This document shows, one piece after another, positions 1-9,115 of a stretch of DNA of 64,000 nt; within the stretch, counting starts at the first letter, position 1; each line of letters starts with the position of its first letter. The position numbers and the translations under genes are program-made. The notes beneath the pieces are model-generated. The model made no database searches, was not told the origin of the DNA, and saw nothing but the letters and a program-made list of their open reading frames with translations. Origin of the DNA: Prochlorococcus sp. AG-363-O06. GTDB lineage: Bacteria > Cyanobacteriota > Cyanobacteriia > PCC-6307 > Cyanobiaceae. The stretch spans positions 88,672-152,671 of the forward strand of contig QCFY01000002.1 of assembly GCA_003280085.1 (NCBI GenBank), in the 5' to 3' direction.

Positions 1-263
1 GGTCCAGTAATAGTTCTAGGTAAAACTGTTGTGACTAAATCCAACAGCCATTCAAGAAAATCAATAGTCCAATAAATTGGTTTTAAGTCAGCCCAAATTG
101 CTCCACCTAAAAGGGCCATTAAAAGTCCTAAACCTGAGGTCAGCATCCACCGCTTTACAACTAAGCCCGGCAATAACCATCTAAAAGCTCTTCGAGAGCG
201 TGTCACCAGATCTCTTTGCAAGCCCATGCCAACAAAGTTTTGACGTACTCGCTTGCGAGACAT
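1..263 (-). CDS. YvcK/CofD-like (UPF0052) protein, N-terminal part, cut by the window edge
   Basis: Only the first 87 or so codons are in the window; the gene runs off the left edge. It starts at the ATG at 263. The visible part has a basic N-terminus (MSRKRVRQNF), a hydrophobic stretch with a double-glycine turn (about residues 41-57) and a conserved-looking ADLKPIYWT segment, ending in a Thr-Gly-Pro just before the edge. This resembles the membrane-anchored N-terminal extension that cyanobacterial YvcK-family proteins carry before their nucleotide-sugar-binding Rossmann domain. The family is linked to cell-envelope and central carbon control. The diagnostic glycine-rich motif lies outside the window, so the name is an inference. 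It is divergent from the lipid transporter genes. Confidence 0.6.
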   Translation of the reverse strand, partial: MSRKRVRQNFVGMGLQRDLVTRSRRAFRWLLPGLVVKRWMLTSGLGLLMALLGGAIWADLKPIYWTIDFLEWLLDLVTTVLPRTITG

Positions 264-394
264 GTACTGAAGAGAACGATGTTTTAAAAAGGGGCGTTTT
301 TGCGAAGTCAAATTTAAAACCCAGCCTCACTGCAAATGTTTTTTGAACTCTAAAGAACCTTCTCTAATTCCACATTCAAGGCAAGATTAGAGAA
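264..394. promoter_or_regulatory. divergent intergenic region, yvcK-like / lipid transporter
   Basis: This 131-base gap separates two genes read in opposite directions, so it must hold both promoters. It is AT-rich. I see no convincing paired -35/-10 boxes or operator palindrome. Confidence 0.3.
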
Positions 395-1201
395 GTGAAT
401 TCCACGTCCCTAATAGTGCCTCAAACTAAACCCGTGGTCGAGATGTTGAATCTGACAATGCAATGGGGATCTAACAAAGTGCTAGACCAAATCAACTTGA
501 AAATGAGCCCGGGCGAGCGAATTGCAATAGTTGGGCCGTCTGGATGCGGCAAATCAACGCTTTTAAGGGTTCTAGCTGGCTTGTTATTACCATCAAACGG
601 TTTGCTTAAGTTATTTGGAAACACACAGAACTATCTGCGTCTTGACCAAGAGGATCCTCCAGATGTTCGACTTGTCTTTCAAAACCCAGCTCTTCTTGCA
701 TCTTTAACTGTCGAAGAAAATGTAGGTTTTCTTCTCAAGCAAAGTGGTGATATAAGTCAAGATTTAATTCATCAAGAAGTCATTAAATCCCTTAGGGAAG
801 TAGGGTTATATGATGTTGCAGATAAATTTCCTGGCCAGCTAAGCGGCGGCATGCAAAAACGAGTTAGTTTTGCGAGGGCTCTAATTAACAATCCAACAAA
901 AACTAAAAACTCCATGCCATTACTTCTATACGATGAGCCCACAGCAGGATTAGATCCGGTAGCATCTACACGAATTGAAGATTTAATTGTTCAAACAACA
1001 TCAGTTGCCCAAGGTTGTTCAATTGTAGTCAGTCATGTAAAGACAACAATCGAAAGGACATCTAACAGGGTTTTAATGCTTTATGACGGCCGCTTTCAAT
1101 GGGATGGGTCAATAGAAGACTTTAGAGAAAATAAAAATCCTTATGTTGAACAATTTCGAACAGGTAGTCTGCAAGGACCAATGCAACCTACTGAATTTTA
1201 A
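395..1201 (+). CDS. ABC transporter ATP-binding protein, Mla/Ttg2A type
   Basis: Cytoplasmic ATPase of an ABC transporter. At 268 residues it has Walker A (GPSGCGKST, about 47-55), the Q-loop Gln near 96, the signature LSGGMQKR (about 149-156), Walker B ending YDEP (about 179-182) and the switch His near 214. The LSGGM form of the signature is typical of MlaF/Ttg2A ATPases, and the next gene, five bases away, encodes an MCE-domain protein. Together they fit the ATPase and substrate-binding parts of a phospholipid transporter between the inner and outer membranes. No MlaE permease gene is in the window, so it must be elsewhere. The start used is GTG at 395; an ATG at 443 is the alternative. 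The lipid substrate is inferred from the family. Confidence 0.88.
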   Translation: MNSTSLIVPQTKPVVEMLNLTMQWGSNKVLDQINLKMSPGERIAIVGPSGCGKSTLLRVLAGLLLPSNGLLKLFGNTQNYLRLDQEDPPDVRLVFQNPALLASLTVEENVGFLLKQSGDISQDLIHQEVIKSLREVGLYDVADKFPGQLSGGMQKRVSFARALINNPTKTKNSMPLLLYDEPTAGLDPVASTRIEDLIVQTTSVAQGCSIVVSHVKTTIERTSNRVLMLYDGRFQWDGSIEDFRENKNPYVEQFRTGSLQGPMQPTEF

Positions 1202-1206
1202 CTATC

Positions 1207-2073
1207 ATGCGTCGCAGCCTTCGTGATGCAATTGTTGGGCTTTCCATAGTCAGTGGAATAGTTGGATTCGGAGCAGCCATGCTTTGGCTCCAAGGAATAA
1301 AGCTTGGCTCCAACAACTGGAAAATCACCGCAAGTTTTAATGATGCCACCGGTTTGGCTGAGCGAGCGCCAGTAACCTATCGAGGGATATTGGTTGGTTC
1401 AGTTGTCAAAATCAATGTGACCCGTCAATCTGTTGAAGCTAATCTCGAAATAAGCCAAAATGATTTAATTCTCCCTAAACCAGTTTTTGCGAAGGTCATA
1501 AACAGCTCTCTATTGGGTGGAGATGTTCAAGTCGCTTTGATAAGCAAAGGCAATCCAAATATTTCCACCTTGCTTACACCAAGTTCTGATAATTGCCCAT
1601 CAGAAAAAATCCTTTGTGCAGGCGACATGATTCAAGGCCAAGCACTCATGAATATTTCAACTTTAACTGAAGAATTTGAAAAGATTTTAGAAAAGGCAGA
1701 TAAACAGAATGTTGTCTCTAGCTTGGTTGACTCAACTGAACAGTTTGACAAAACACAAAAAAATCTTGATGAGCTAATTGTGCAAGTAAAAGAAGAAATA
1801 GCGAGGGCAGAGCCTATAATTACAAACCTAAAATATGCAACTATGCATATTAATAATATACTCGCATCATTAGATAATCCAGACACAATTAACGACCTAA
1901 AAAAAACCGCTCAATCTACAAGGTCAATTACTGAGAAATTTGATGAATTAAGTGGTGATGTCGTAAAGATAATGGATGATCCTGAACTAATGAGTGCAGT
2001 AAAGAATGTAACCATAGGTCTTGCTGAACTCTTTAATGAACTTTATCCAGCAAGGCTGAAAGACAAAAACTAA
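1207..2073 (+). CDS. MCE-domain protein (MlaD/Ycf22-like), lipid transporter substrate-binding subunit
   Basis: A 288-residue membrane-anchored protein with one N-terminal transmembrane helix (about 8-28), an MCE domain after it (about 38-115; the segment with TGLAERAPVTYRG is typical) and a long helical C-terminal region that should form the hydrophobic tunnel or coiled coil seen in MCE proteins. The ATG start is five bases after the ATPase gene, so the two are cotranscribed. The pair matches the cyanobacterial and chloroplast (TGD2/TGD3, Ycf22) lipid import system. The role in moving lipids between membranes is inferred from that family. Confidence 0.85.
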   Translation: MRRSLRDAIVGLSIVSGIVGFGAAMLWLQGIKLGSNNWKITASFNDATGLAERAPVTYRGILVGSVVKINVTRQSVEANLEISQNDLILPKPVFAKVINSSLLGGDVQVALISKGNPNISTLLTPSSDNCPSEKILCAGDMIQGQALMNISTLTEEFEKILEKADKQNVVSSLVDSTEQFDKTQKNLDELIVQVKEEIARAEPIITNLKYATMHINNILASLDNPDTINDLKKTAQSTRSITEKFDELSGDVVKIMDDPELMSAVKNVTIGLAELFNELYPARLKDKN

Positions 2074-2089
2074 TAATTGAATTTTTAAA

Positions 2090-4234
2090 TTAATTAACTG
2101 CTGCAATTGCCTCCATTGCAACTGCAGCAATTGCCTGATCACTTGCTTTTGGCAATTGTACATATTTACCACCCGCAGCCTCTGCAAGATCCTTACCCAT
2201 CCCACTGCCAATAAACTTTCTTTCAGTGTCAATTACTAAAAGCTTTATACCAAGATTTCTATACCTTCCTGCAACATCAAGTACTTCCTGTTTTAAATCC
2301 ACTGAATCTTCGCCTTCAAGCTCTGGCTGACCAAGTGATTTCCCCAAGGGGACATTGCCACGCCCATCAGTAATTGCTACCACAACGACTTGCCCCAAAT
2401 CGCCAGTAGCAAGTGCATTGGCCCCAACTCTAGCGGCCTGGGTGAGACCGTGCGCAAGGGGAGATCCTCCTCCGCAAGGCATAGTTTCAAGTCTTCTTTT
2501 GGCTGCTGTAATTGATCTAGTTGGAGGCAACAAAACTTCTGCCTGATCCCCTCTAAAAGGAATTAGTGAAACTTCATCTCTATTCTCATAAGCCTCAGTA
2601 AGCAAACGGATTACAGCTCCCTTTGCACTCTGCATCCGATTAAGAGCCATTGATCCACTTGCATCAACCAAAAAAACCACCAAAGCTCCAGCTTTTCTCT
2701 GAAGCAACTTTGCTCGTAAATCACTTTCCTCAACAACTACTTTTCGTTCTGGCTGCCTTATTCGACGAGCTTTCTGATAAGGAGCAGCTGCTCTTAAAGT
2801 CGCGTCAATGGCTATTCGACGAACAGGACCCCTCGGTAAGACTGGCTTTACATACCTTCCTCGGCTATCGCTAAGCACATTTGACCTGCTGCCACTATTG
2901 CCGCTTTTCGATTTCGATGAAGAAAAAAGCAATAGGTCTGGATCAATTGCACATGCCTCAGGATCAAGCATGAACTCTTCTGGTACTGGGGGAGTTGCCT
3001 CCTCAGGATTCTCATCATCTTCCTGATCATCTTCTTCTTCAGAATCATCTTCTTCGTTCTGATCATTTTGTTGCTGTTGCTCTTGCTCTTGCGGTGGAGG
3101 GGGCTCCATTTGCTCTTCTTGAGGGGGGATCTGCAATGAGCGAGGGGCTATAACAAGCCTCACGGCGACTTGAAGATCATCAGCATTTACCTTGTCTCTG
3201 CCACTTAAAGCGGCATGAGCACATGCAACTCGAACAGCATAAAGTTCGGATCTATGACCTTCCACTCCTCCTCGTATTGCTTCATTAACCAAATAAGAAA
3301 TCTGTTCCTCAGTTATTCGAATATCTTTTAGCCACTGCCTCGCAATGAGCAATTGAGTAGAAAGGGCATCAGTTTCTTGCTCCCACTTTTTTGCAAAGCT
3401 TGCAGTGCATTCTCCATGCTGAATAGCGGCTTGCGTGATTTCGACTCTTTGTTCATTGGTAATTATTTGATCGGCTGACAAAACAATCGCGAATCTATCC
3501 AGTAAATGATCACGAACAGCTCCTTCCTCTGGATTATATGTAGCTATTAACAAAGGGCGGCAAGGATGGCTCAAGCTCAAACCCTCCCTTTCAACTCGAT
3601 TCTCACCAGCACCAACTGCTGCAAGTATCAAATTAATTATTCCGTCTTCCAAAAGATTCAATTCATCTACATAAAGAACCCCTCTATGGGCCTCTGCTAA
3701 TAGGCCTGGCTGAAAAACAGGAGTACCAGAGGCCAAAGAAGCTGTTACATCTACAGCCCCAACTAATCGATCTTCTGTTATGCCAAGAGGAACTTGAATA
3801 AAAGGTGCTTGGATAACACGTTTTGGATATTGATTAACAGCTTTATCTTCAGAATCTACTCCTCTAATATTTTGCATCAATGCCTTGGTTGCTACATCCC
3901 ATTCATCTTGAAAATATGGATCTAAATTACGTCCTATAGGAAGCTGAAATGTTTCTGAATCTTTAGAAGCAATTATCTGCTCACAATCAAGCACCTCAAT
4001 TGGTGGCATAAGTGCATGCAACCCCCTAGCTAAAACTGATTTACCTGTTCCGCGACCGCCTGCAATTATGACTCCTCCTAAACCAGGATCAACAGCTGCA
4101 AGCATTAAAGCGAGCTTAAGAGTTCCGTGACCAGTAACTGCTGCCAGTGGAAATGCGCGGCTAGCTACATCTTTCTCCTTACGTTCATAAGAGAGTGAGT
4201 TATTAGAAATAGATGTTGATCCACTTGCCGCCAT
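2090..4234 (-). CDS. chlD: magnesium chelatase subunit D
   Basis: Subunit of the three-part magnesium chelatase (ChlH, ChlI, ChlD), which inserts Mg2+ into protoporphyrin IX at the first committed step of chlorophyll synthesis. The protein is about 714 residues. It has an N-terminal AAA+ domain with a P-loop-like GGRGTGKS (near 59-66) and the YVDEL Walker B, a middle linker of proline and acidic residues (Gln/Glu/Asp runs encoded around 3000-3110), and a C-terminal integrin-I/VWA domain with the DASGS metal site and a TDGRGN loop. A TTG at 4249 is in frame, but the ATG at 4234 gives a more usual N-terminus (MAASGST). Its ChlI and ChlH partners are not in this window. It is convergent with the MCE gene, 16 bases away. 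Confidence 0.96.
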   Translation of the reverse strand: MAASGSTSISNNSLSYERKEKDVASRAFPLAAVTGHGTLKLALMLAAVDPGLGGVIIAGGRGTGKSVLARGLHALMPPIEVLDCEQIIASKDSETFQLPIGRNLDPYFQDEWDVATKALMQNIRGVDSEDKAVNQYPKRVIQAPFIQVPLGITEDRLVGAVDVTASLASGTPVFQPGLLAEAHRGVLYVDELNLLEDGIINLILAAVGAGENRVEREGLSLSHPCRPLLIATYNPEEGAVRDHLLDRFAIVLSADQIITNEQRVEITQAAIQHGECTASFAKKWEQETDALSTQLLIARQWLKDIRITEEQISYLVNEAIRGGVEGHRSELYAVRVACAHAALSGRDKVNADDLQVAVRLVIAPRSLQIPPQEEQMEPPPPQEQEQQQQNDQNEEDDSEEEDDQEDDENPEEATPPVPEEFMLDPEACAIDPDLLLFSSSKSKSGNSGSRSNVLSDSRGRYVKPVLPRGPVRRIAIDATLRAAAPYQKARRIRQPERKVVVEESDLRAKLLQRKAGALVVFLVDASGSMALNRMQSAKGAVIRLLTEAYENRDEVSLIPFRGDQAEVLLPPTRSITAAKRRLETMPCGGGSPLAHGLTQAARVGANALATGDLGQVVVVAITDGRGNVPLGKSLGQPELEGEDSVDLKQEVLDVAGRYRNLGIKLLVIDTERKFIGSGMGKDLAEAAGGKYVQLPKASDQAIAAVAMEAIAAVN

Positions 4235-4281
4235 TGTAATTCCAAACAAAAACGTTCCCCCCTTGCCTCCATAATTAGCAG

Positions 4282-4863
4282 ATGAACATCTCTAATATTC
4301 AAGAGCCGAGAACTCTTGCAATTGCTTTAGGAGCCAATCTTCCCAGTAAAGCAGGAGGACCATTAAACACTTTAATAGCAGCAAGGCCAAAGATCGAACA
4401 AACCATTTGCGAATGGTTAAAAGTCCTCCTTGCAGAGCAAAACCAAACCAAACAAGGTTCTGAAGATTTGCGATGGCGCTGGTCGTCTTTATTCGAAACT
4501 AAAGCCTTTGGAGGGCCTACTGAACAACCTAATTATGTCAATGCAGTTTTAGTTCTTGATGGTCCAAGGCTTAAAGCAATAAGACCTACTGAAAGAGCTG
4601 CAAAAAAATTATTAGAGCGATTTTTAATAATTGAAAACAAATTTGGACGCTCTCGAACGAATTCGAAAGACCGATGGGGGCCACGAACATTAGACATAGA
4701 TCTTCTCGCCTGGGGAGACCTACATGTCAAGACAAAACCTCTCCAATTACCTCATCCTCGATTAATTGAGAGGAGTTTTGTTGTCGTACCATTAGGATGT
4801 GCACTTTGCAAAGGAGATGAAGCCCCAATCCGACTTGCAGGTAATAGCAAATGGGAAGAATAA
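4282..4863 (+). CDS. folK: 2-amino-4-hydroxy-6-hydroxymethyldihydropteridine pyrophosphokinase
   Basis: Transfers pyrophosphate from ATP to 6-hydroxymethyl-7,8-dihydropterin in folate synthesis. At 193 residues it has the HPPK signature [15 protein letters not shown] with the two Mg-binding aspartates, followed by [15 protein letters not shown]. Earlier, [19 protein letters not shown] matches the pterin-binding region. The N-terminal ALGANL is the usual start of the fold. It is divergent from chlD with only 47 bases between the starts, so the two promoters overlap. Confidence 0.95.
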   Translation: MNISNIQEPRTLAIALGANLPSKAGGPLNTLIAARPKIEQTICEWLKVLLAEQNQTKQGSEDLRWRWSSLFETKAFGGPTEQPNYVNAVLVLDGPRLKAIRPTERAAKKLLERFLIIENKFGRSRTNSKDRWGPRTLDIDLLAWGDLHVKTKPLQLPHPRLIERSFVVVPLGCALCKGDEAPIRLAGNSKWEE

Positions 4864-4927
4864 GGAAAGTTAAATAAAAGACTTATTGTTTAGATGGTGG
4901 TCCTAAGAACTTTTGCTTTCAATCTAA

Positions 4928-5488
4928 ATGATTCCTTCACCAGGTTCAGAGCCTTCAAAGATTATAAAAAATATCGCTCATCTGGATGCAAAGAAAATCC
5001 GATTTGAAATTAACCAAATTGAATTACCCATCGGAATAAAAGGAGTTTTTGGCACAATTCAACATCCAGGTGCTGCTTTAGCAGTCCCAATAACTGATGA
5101 CGGAAAAATTATTTTGTTACGTCAATATAGATTCGCTGTTGGCCAAAGAATTCTGGAATTCCCGGCAGGGACACTTGAGGAAGGAGAAGATCCTCTAACG
5201 ACTATGCAAAGAGAGCTTGCAGAAGAGGCCGGATTTGAGGCTGCTCAATGGGATTCTCTTGGCCCAATGCTTCCTTGTCCAGGATATTCAGATGAAATAA
5301 TTCACTTATTCTTAGCTAGGAGTCTTAAGCCTCTAAAAGAAAGACCTCCAGGAGATGAAGATGAAGACCTAGAAGTACTGATGATGTCTCAAGATGAACT
5401 TGAACAAGCCTTTACAAATAAAGCACAGTCCCTAGATGGGAAAAGCATAGCTGGATGGTTTAGAGCTAAAGAATTCTTAAAAACTTAA
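4928..5488 (+). CDS. Nudix hydrolase, ADP-ribose pyrophosphatase-like
   Basis: Cleaves a nucleoside diphosphate linked to another group. The 186-residue protein contains a complete Nudix box (about residues 81-103) beginning GTLEEGEDP and ending RELAEEAGF, with the catalytic REXXEE glutamates in place. The N-terminal beta-sheet region with LRQYRFAVGQRILEFPAG is characteristic of the ADP-ribose pyrophosphatase/NudF branch, where the proline and glycine downstream set substrate choice. It follows folK by 64 bases in the same direction and may be cotranscribed. The exact substrate cannot be read from the sequence. Confidence 0.9.
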   Translation: MIPSPGSEPSKIIKNIAHLDAKKIRFEINQIELPIGIKGVFGTIQHPGAALAVPITDDGKIILLRQYRFAVGQRILEFPAGTLEEGEDPLTTMQRELAEEAGFEAAQWDSLGPMLPCPGYSDEIIHLFLARSLKPLKERPPGDEDEDLEVLMMSQDELEQAFTNKAQSLDGKSIAGWFRAKEFLKT

Positions 5489-5605
5489 ACTTGATGTTTG
5501 GAATTTAATGCTTAATTGACTATATAAATAGCTGGATAAATATTCCTTGCTTACCTCTAGATCATTTCATTTAACTTCTAAACTTGATTGCAAATTAATT
5601 TGTTT

Positions 5606-6811
5606 TTATTGAGTCATTAATTCTCTAAGAGTTTTCACAACATGCTTTTGTTGTTCTAGGCTGATCTCAGGAAAAATAGGGAGACTTAGTACCTGGGAGC
5701 AGATACTTTCAGTTACAGGCAAGCTACCTACTTGATAACCAAGATTCTTATATGCTGGCTGTAGATGGATTGGGATTGGATAGTAAATAATAGTATTTAT
5801 TCCTTGTTTCTTCAGATTCTCCTGCAGCCAAGATCTAACCGAATTTCTCAATAAATAGCCACTGCTATCATGACTTTCAGGTTGAATAGTTTCAGCAACT
5901 AAGTATTCCTTTTCAGGAAAATCAATTACCTTAACTACAAATTGATTCCAACCATGCTGAATAGATTTATCAAAGTCTATATGAGGTAATTCCAGCCCTG
6001 GCAAGTTCTTCAAAAGCTCTATATACCTTTCTGCTACTAATGCTCTATTCGCAACCCAATTAGAAAGGTGAGGTAATTTAATGTTTAATATTGCCGCCTG
6101 CAAGGCATCCAAACGACTGTTATAGCCCAAATCTGTATGTACATAGCGACGAGACATTCCATGCACTGCAAGTTCACGAATTTTTTTTGCCAAATCACCA
6201 TCCTTTGTTACAACAGCTCCCGCATCCCCTGCCGCACCAAGATTTTTTGTTGGGAAAAAGCTGAAGCAACCCACATCTCCCCAGCTCCCTACATCACGTC
6301 CACTCCATTTAGCACCAGAAGCTTGAGCACAATCTTCTATAACCTTTAAACCATATTTTTCAGCTATACAGAGAATTCTCTCCATATTCACTGGATAGCC
6401 AAAAAGGTGCACAGGCAAAATTGCCTTCGTGTTTTTCGTAATAGCATCTTCTAATTGATCTAGGTCAATTAAAAAAGTACTTGGATCAACTTCTACAAAA
6501 ACTGGTTTAGCACCAACAGCACTAATCGCTTCAGCTGTTGCAAAGAAGCTAAATGAGCAGGTAATAACTTCATCACCAACACCTATTTCTAGGGCTCGCA
6601 AGCCAAGAATCAATGCATCAGTTCCACTGTTACAGCCAACGACATAAGGCACCCCAACATTCGCTGCAAAAGATTCTTCAAAATCTTTGACTTCCTGCCC
6701 ACCTATATATTGTCCACTCCTTAGGACTCTTAATGCAGCAGCATCAAGATCATTACCTAGGTCGGAGAGTTGCTTTGAAAGACTAAAAGGAGGCACCTGC
6801 ATAGAAGGCAC
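5606..6811 (-). CDS. DegT/DnrJ/EryC1/StrS family PLP-dependent sugar aminotransferase
   Basis: A 401-residue pyridoxal-phosphate enzyme of the family that aminates keto-sugars on nucleotide carriers for surface polysaccharides. Visible marks are GCNSGTDAL (about 59-67, cofactor phosphate binding), EDCAQASGA (about 159-167), and FFPTKNLGA with the PLP lysine near 189. The DLGYNSRLDALQAAIL segment is also typical. No other sugar biosynthesis genes are next to it, so its nucleotide-sugar substrate is unknown. It is convergent with the Nudix gene across 117 bases and lies downstream of the thioredoxin-fold gene. Confidence 0.9.
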   Translation of the reverse strand: MPSMQVPPFSLSKQLSDLGNDLDAAALRVLRSGQYIGGQEVKDFEESFAANVGVPYVVGCNSGTDALILGLRALEIGVGDEVITCSFSFFATAEAISAVGAKPVFVEVDPSTFLIDLDQLEDAITKNTKAILPVHLFGYPVNMERILCIAEKYGLKVIEDCAQASGAKWSGRDVGSWGDVGCFSFFPTKNLGAAGDAGAVVTKDGDLAKKIRELAVHGMSRRYVHTDLGYNSRLDALQAAILNIKLPHLSNWVANRALVAERYIELLKNLPGLELPHIDFDKSIQHGWNQFVVKVIDFPEKEYLVAETIQPESHDSSGYLLRNSVRSWLQENLKKQGINTIIYYPIPIHLQPAYKNLGYQVGSLPVTESICSQVLSLPIFPEISLEQQKHVVKTLRELMTQ

Positions 6812-6861
6812 CTTAAGGCTTGCCGGATCCAGACTGGCTAAAAATCATTCCGTGCAAGCAA

Positions 6862-7482
6862 TTAAACAACCCAAGAGGGCTCATAACCTCGCTTCCATTT
6901 GATATTGCATCCAATAGAAGGCTTTTGATCTTGAGATGGCAACTTACCTGATAAAACTGCATTTAAAGCACTTCGAAGATCTTGTCCAGTGACTGGGACT
7001 GTATTGCCAGGGCGGCTGTCATCTAACTGACCTCGATAACATAACCTCTGGCCTCCATCTTTTAAAGGTGAAAAAAGAAAAAAGTCAGGGGTACATGCTG
7101 CTTTAAGAGACTTAGCCAAGCTTTGATCCAAATCTAAAAGGTATGGGAAACTCCAACCAGAAGCTTTGGCTTGTTTAGCTAAAAACTCAGGGCCATCCTG
7201 AGGGTGTGACTCAAGACTATTGCTAGCAATTGCAAGAATCTTGATTTGATCGCCAAAATCAACATCTAAATTTGTGAGTTCAGACTCAACATGCTTAACA
7301 AATGGGCAATGAGCACATATAAACATCAATAACAGAGGCTTATGTGGAATCACCTCGCTAGAAAAGGAAGTGATTCCTCTATCAAGGGATGGATCACTTA
7401 GGCCAGTATCAGGGACAATCTGAAGCTCAAACTTGGGAAGTTTTGTTCCCAATGGAAGCATTGTGGAGTTAGTTCGAGCCAT
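6862..7482 (-). CDS. thioredoxin-fold protein of the AhpC/TSA-like family
   Basis: A 206-residue protein with a thioredoxin fold. The core has LLMFICAHCPFVKHVESEL, where CAHC (about residues 56-59) is the redox pair and the following Pro-Phe-Val matches the cyanobacterial 'peroxiredoxin-like' family. The TPDFFLF segment further on provides the cis-proline region, and YRGQLDDSRPGN is conserved in this family. It has no signal peptide, so it is likely cytoplasmic. A role as thiol-disulfide reductase or peroxidase is inferred; the physiological partner is not known. It precedes the aminotransferase gene by 50 bases and starts divergently from fabI. Confidence 0.8.
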   Translation of the reverse strand: MARTNSTMLPLGTKLPKFELQIVPDTGLSDPSLDRGITSFSSEVIPHKPLLLMFICAHCPFVKHVESELTNLDVDFGDQIKILAIASNSLESHPQDGPEFLAKQAKASGWSFPYLLDLDQSLAKSLKAACTPDFFLFSPLKDGGQRLCYRGQLDDSRPGNTVPVTGQDLRSALNAVLSGKLPSQDQKPSIGCNIKWKRGYEPSWVV

Positions 7483-7600
7483 GATTAAAAAGCGTGAAGA
7501 TGTTTTTTAGTTAGTCTTCATGGAGAAATTGAGGCAGTTTCACAAGGAAGCTACCTACGTACGAGAGAATCTTATAAATCTTTCAAGTAATTTCTTACAG

Positions 7601-8383
7601 ATGCTTCTCGATCTAAGCGGCAAAAAGATCCTTGTGACAGGAATAGCTAACAACCGATCAATTGCATGGGGAATTGCCCAACAACTTCATTCAGCAGGTG
7701 CGGAGCTAGGGATCACCTATCTTCCTGACGAGAAAGGAAGGTTTGAGACAAAAGTAAGGGAGCTAACTGCACCCTTAAACCCAAGTCTTTTTCTACCCCT
7801 GAATGTTCAAGATAATTCCCAAATAAAAGAAGTTTTCAATGCCATCTCAGACAAATGGGGGAACCTTGATGGCCTAGTTCATTGCCTCGCTTTTGCTGGT
7901 AAAGAAGAGCTTATTGGCAATTACAGCGACACTTCGGTTGAAGGGTTTTCACGTGCTTTAGAAATAAGCGCTTACTCGCTTGCTCCACTATGCAAATACG
8001 CAAAACCTCTTTTTACCGAAGGGGCTGGGGTGGTTACTTTGACTTATCTTGGTGCAGAAAGGGCTATTCCTAATTACAACGTAATGGGTGTCGCAAAAGC
8101 TGCTCTTGAGGCATCTGTGCGTTATTTATCAGCTGAGCTTGGGAATGATAAACAAGTTCGCGTAAATGCAATAAGCGCTGGCCCAATTAGGACATTGGCC
8201 AGCTCAGCGATTGGAGGAATTCTAGAAATGATTCACAATGTGGAAGAAAAATCTCCCTTAAGAAGAACTGTTACCCAGGTTGAAGTAGGAAATACAGCCG
8301 CTTTCTTGCTGAGCGATCTATCAAGTGGTATCTCAGGACAAACTATTTACGTTGATGCTGGCTACTGCATTAATGGAATGTGA
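7601..8383 (+). CDS. fabI: enoyl-[acyl-carrier-protein] reductase (NADH)
   Basis: Catalyses the last reduction in each cycle of fatty acid elongation. This is the short-chain dehydrogenase form. With the ATG at 7601 the product is 260 residues, the usual length, and begins MLLDLSGKK followed by the cofactor motif GIANNRSIAWGIA. The FabI-specific active site is present, with Tyr149 in TYLGAE and the Tyr159-x6-Lys166 pair in YNVMGVAK. An ATG at 7520 would add 27 residues not expected for the family, so 7601 is preferred. It is the first gene of a co-directional run with hisB 36 bases downstream. Confidence 0.95.
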   Translation: MLLDLSGKKILVTGIANNRSIAWGIAQQLHSAGAELGITYLPDEKGRFETKVRELTAPLNPSLFLPLNVQDNSQIKEVFNAISDKWGNLDGLVHCLAFAGKEELIGNYSDTSVEGFSRALEISAYSLAPLCKYAKPLFTEGAGVVTLTYLGAERAIPNYNVMGVAKAALEASVRYLSAELGNDKQVRVNAISAGPIRTLASSAIGGILEMIHNVEEKSPLRRTVTQVEVGNTAAFLLSDLSSGISGQTIYVDAGYCINGM

Positions 8384-8419
8384 TTTACATGCATACACCC
8401 TTCTGCATCTTTGGGAAAT

Positions 8420-9043
8420 ATGACTAAAAACCGAAATGGCCAAATTCATCGTGTTACCAAAGAAACTGACGTGATGGTCAGATTAAATCTTGATGGCAAG
8501 GGTCAATGCAACGTAGAAACTGGAATTGCCTTCCTTGATCACATGCTCCAACAAATTGCCAGTCATGGCCTTATAGATTTAGAAATTAAAGCAAAAGGTG
8601 ATACCCATATAGATGATCATCACACTAATGAAGATGTAGGCATTGCATTAGGGCAAGCCCTTTCTCAAGCGCTAGGAGACCGATCTGGAATCAATCGCTT
8701 TGGGCATTTTGCTGCACCCCTAGATGAGGCTTTAGTTCAAATAACCCTTGACTGTTCTGGCAGACCTCATTTGAGTTACCTACTAGAAATACCAACTGAA
8801 AGAATAGGTAGTTATGACACAGAGCTAGTTAAAGAATTTTTTGTGGCTGTTGTAAATAACAGTGGTCTAACACTACATATACATCAGTTAAGTGGTACAA
8901 ATTCTCATCATATTGTTGAAGCATGCTTTAAAGCATTTGCTCGAACTCTGAGAATGGCTTCAGAGTTTGATAGCAGAAGAAAAGGGAGTGTTCCTAGCAG
9001 CAAAGGCCTATTGGAACAAGCAGGATTGCAAAATCAAACTTAA
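8420..9043 (+). CDS. hisB: imidazoleglycerol-phosphate dehydratase
   Basis: Sixth step of histidine synthesis, dehydrating imidazole glycerol phosphate. From the ATG at 8420 the protein is 207 residues, the standard single-function size. The metal-binding histidine clusters [21 protein letters not shown] and [20 protein letters not shown] are all intact. A TTG at 8411 is also in frame but unnecessary. It follows fabI, an arrangement with no obvious pathway logic. Confidence 0.96.
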   Translation: MTKNRNGQIHRVTKETDVMVRLNLDGKGQCNVETGIAFLDHMLQQIASHGLIDLEIKAKGDTHIDDHHTNEDVGIALGQALSQALGDRSGINRFGHFAAPLDEALVQITLDCSGRPHLSYLLEIPTERIGSYDTELVKEFFVAVVNNSGLTLHIHQLSGTNSHHIVEACFKAFARTLRMASEFDSRRKGSVPSSKGLLEQAGLQNQT

Positions 9044-9115
9044 TGGTCGATAAAAGAAATATCTCGCAAACAAACAAATTTTCCGCCATGATTAATATCC
9101 CGTCTAATCAATCAA